The notes under the pieces were generated by a model. The model had not been told where the DNA came from and ran no database searches. It worked only from the letters and a program-made list of their open reading frames with translations. Shown in pieces: positions 62,437-64,000 of a stretch of DNA of 64,000 nucleotides (position 1 is its first letter; the number at the start of each line of letters is the position of its first letter). A program made the translations under genes and the position numbers. Origin of the DNA: Enoplosus armatus (taxonomy: Eukaryota > Chordata > Actinopteri > Centrarchiformes > Enoplosidae); NCBI RefSeq assembly GCF_043641665.1, contig NC_092191.1, positions 15,221,501 through 15,285,500 on the forward strand, written 5' to 3'.

Positions 62437-64000
62437 CTGCAACAGAGAGAACATTTTTTAATGTTAGCAGTCAGTATTTTGCGCTCGGCTTTGTTGAGAA
62501 GCAACAAAGCCAGTAGAGAGACAAAATGTTCTTACTTTGTCATACTGACAAACGATTACATTGTCAGTGTCAAAGAGATCCGGGATGTCCTGCTCAATTA
62601 CGTCATCACCTGAATTCAAAGGATCCTAATCAACAGAAAGGGCGTTATGGGAAACCAACGGTTAAAACGTGCAATCAAAGACGTGCTGTGTGCTGCCTGC
62701 AAAACATGACTGATACATGTAATTTGTTTGTTTTCTTGAGAAAAAAAAATAAAACCACAATCAAGTTCACTCTCTCTCACCTCTTCCTCTACATTAGCGA
62801 GTTCGTCAGCTCCCTCGCCATCGCTGCTGGAGGAGATGCTGTTGCCGTCACTGCTGCCATCTCCTTCCTGCAGGGCCTTTATGGCCTCTGCATTGATTAT
62901 ACCCAGAAAGTCATTCTCTTCCAGGGGAACTACCTCTTCCTCCTCAATGTCAGAGTTGTCTGCAGCACCATCCAGCTGAACTATGTCCGACAGTTCACTG
63001 TAGTTGTAGTCCAGGTCCAGCTTGGCAGGAATGGCAAGAAGAACGTAACAGTTATGCCGTGATAATGTTCAGAATTGAAGTTGGAGTGGGACTAACTTCT
63101 GTGGTAAAAAAAAAATTTCTTTGAATAATTCAAGATTGCACACCTGAATTGGCTTAAATTGATAGCACAGCAGTTTGTTTTGCTCTTAAAGTACAGCACT
63201 CAGGCATTTGAGATTTGAATGTTTTATAACATGAATAAAGTTCAAAACAGTATGGCCAAAATCGCTGCAGCAGAGGCCAAGATAACTTTTAGCCCCTAGT
63301 ATGGGTCAAGCTCCAAAAATCCTGCAATTTCCACAATGCAACTCAATGTCTTTCATTAGACACGCTCTTAAAAAAAAAAACCCAAAACAAAGTCTTTTGA
63401 ACTCCACACCTACATTGGTAGGTTCCCCTTTAAAGGAATAATCCAACTTTTTGCTCTCTTGCCAAGAGTTAGATGAGAAAAGCAATACCATTTTATGTCA
63501 GTCTAGTAAATAAATAAAACTACATCCTGGAAACTCCCAGCCAAGAAATAGTCTGGCACATGACCCCTTCGTTTTGTTTTTACACTTCAGGTTTTGTACA
63601 GATTAAACAAATCAAGACATAACGTGTTAAATAGTGAGCTTTAGAGGTGCTGGAAGGCAGATTTAGTTACTTATGGACAGAGCCAGGCTAGCAATTCCCC
63701 CCGTTTCCAGTCTTTATGCTAAACTAAGTAAGCTAAGCTCACCAGCTGCTGGCTATAGATTTATATTTAGAGTAAGATATGAGAATTGTATTTATTTTAT
63801 TATCTAACTCTGTGGAACTGTTTATTTCATGATACACATCTGTACCTATTGCGGTAACAGGTATTTGCTTAAAGAGGCAATTTTCTTTTCAAATTACCCC
63901 GAGAACAGCCTCAGACTGGATGTCAGTCTTCTCAGGCGCTAGACTCCTCGCCCTCTCCGCTTTCTCTCTCTCCTCCTCAATCACTTCTTTCAAGATGTCA
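62329..64000 (-). CDS. gtf2a1l: TFIIA alpha/beta-like subunit, 3' part of gene (partial; runs off the window)
   Basis: This is the general transcription factor IIA large-subunit paralogue (ALF), which with the gamma subunit stabilises TBP on promoters; in mammals it is germ-cell enriched. Read on the minus strand, the last three exons (63020-62781, 62625-62536, 62436-62329) join in frame into an acidic region followed by DPLNSGDDV, IPDLFDTDNVIVCQYDK, IHRSKNRWKFHLKDGVM and GRDYVFSKAVGEAEW, then TAA. This is the conserved C-terminal beta domain. The strings DPLNSGDDV and GVMCYGGRDY fit GTF2A1L better than GTF2A1, which has GIMNLNGRDY in mammals. A possible further exon lies at 63898-64000. The gene converges on lhcgr, as in mammals. 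The N-terminal half is outside the window. Confidence 0.88.
62536..62625 (-). CDS. gtf2a1l: gtf2a1l penultimate exon
   Basis: This 90-nt exon (GATTAG| acceptor, |GTAAGA donor) encodes DPLNSGDDVIEQDIPDLF followed by DTDNVIVCQYDK. It joins in phase 0 to both neighbours. The VxCQYDK string is invariant in TFIIA large subunits. Confidence 0.95.
62781..63020 (-). CDS. gtf2a1l: gtf2a1l acidic-region exon
   Basis: On the minus strand this reads LDLDYNYSELSDIVQLDG and then a long Glu/Asp/Ser-rich stretch including EENDFLGIINAEAIKALQ, ending EEE before a GTGAGA donor. VQLDG and NDFLG have counterparts in mammalian GTF2A1L. The 5' edge is uncertain: I chose the acceptor CCAAG|CTGG because a pyrimidine tract precedes it; ACTACAG|TG nearby is another option but breaks phase 0. 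Confidence 0.8.
63430..63785. mobile_element. Fold-back MITE-like repeat, copy 2 (within a gtf2a1l intron if 63898 is an exon)
   Basis: It opens TTTAAAGGAATAATCCAACT and CTTGCCAAGAGTTAGATGAG. It later shows GGACAGAGCCAGGCTAGC and CCAGTCTTTATGCTAAACTA, the same order as the copy at 21868-22110, with extra internal sequence. No ORF. Confidence 0.65.
63898..64000 (-). CDS. Candidate upstream exon of gtf2a1l (partial)
   Basis: The minus strand is open for 34 codons from the window edge to a GGG|GTAATT donor. It encodes a charged, helical-looking segment (IEEEREKAERARSLAPEK). Its phase 0 end fits the next exon's phase 0 start. I do not recognise the segment as a known GTF2A1L domain; the middle of these proteins is poorly conserved, so it could be a variable linker, another gene, or chance. 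Confidence 0.4.

Noticed and set aside
62526..63062. 178-codon plus-strand ORF
   Set aside because: It is antisense to two gtf2a1l exons and the intron between them; the minus strand gives an unmistakable TFIIA C-terminus.
1..64000. CRISPR arrays, bacterial operons, rRNA or tRNA genes
   Set aside because: None seen. The window is vertebrate nuclear DNA, and the tRNA-like pieces at 11350 and 41990 are degenerate and repeat-derived at best.

Overview
This is vertebrate nuclear DNA, almost certainly from a ray-finned (teleost, probably percomorph) fish. The main evidence is an intron-rich glycoprotein-hormone receptor gene with GT-AG introns at the family positions, a Rex1/Babar-type LINE whose tail ends in TCTGAT repeats, a Rex3/RTE-like LINE tail ending in GATG-like repeats, several short inverted-repeat elements of kinds common in fish genomes, and long CA/GT microsatellites. 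Species cannot be told from the sequence.

Layout. Positions 1-50,900 form a gene-poor stretch in which I find no convincing host coding exon. It contains repeats: MITE-like elements at about 1253-1766, 21868-22110, 24274-24865 and 28667-28970; other fish repeats at 330-850, 5890-6365 and 37128-37620; LINE remnants at 11421-13653, 14450-14757 and 27025-27427; and microsatellites. It also contains AT-rich blocks rich in TAAT cores that look like conserved non-coding (enhancer-type) sequence, and three strong inverted repeats.

Positions 50,943-60,176 (+) hold a complete gene that I assemble as 11 coding exons, 2,088 nt and 695 residues. The product is a luteinizing hormone/choriogonadotropin receptor (lhcgr): signal peptide, cysteine box, leucine-rich repeats, hinge with the extra short exon typical of LHCGR, then a seven-helix domain encoded by one exon. 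All ten introns break after the second codon base.

Positions 62,329-64,000 (-) hold the 3' end of gtf2a1l, the TFIIA alpha/beta-like general transcription factor subunit. It lies tail to tail with lhcgr. The same convergent neighbourhood (STON1-GTF2A1L facing LHCGR) is known in mammals, so this looks like ancient synteny. In mammals FSHR and then a large desert leading to NRXN1 lie upstream of LHCGR; no fshr exon is visible here, and the 50 kb gene-poor flank may be the counterpart of that desert (inference).

The two genes act in different processes: gonadal LH signalling at the cell surface, and RNA polymerase II pre-initiation in the nucleus (germ-cell biased in mammals). I found no evidence for a new multi-gene system. 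The most distinctive observations are a LINE insertion with a twin-priming-type inversion, several strong hairpins, and a receptor hinge that lacks the usual sulfated tyrosine position.
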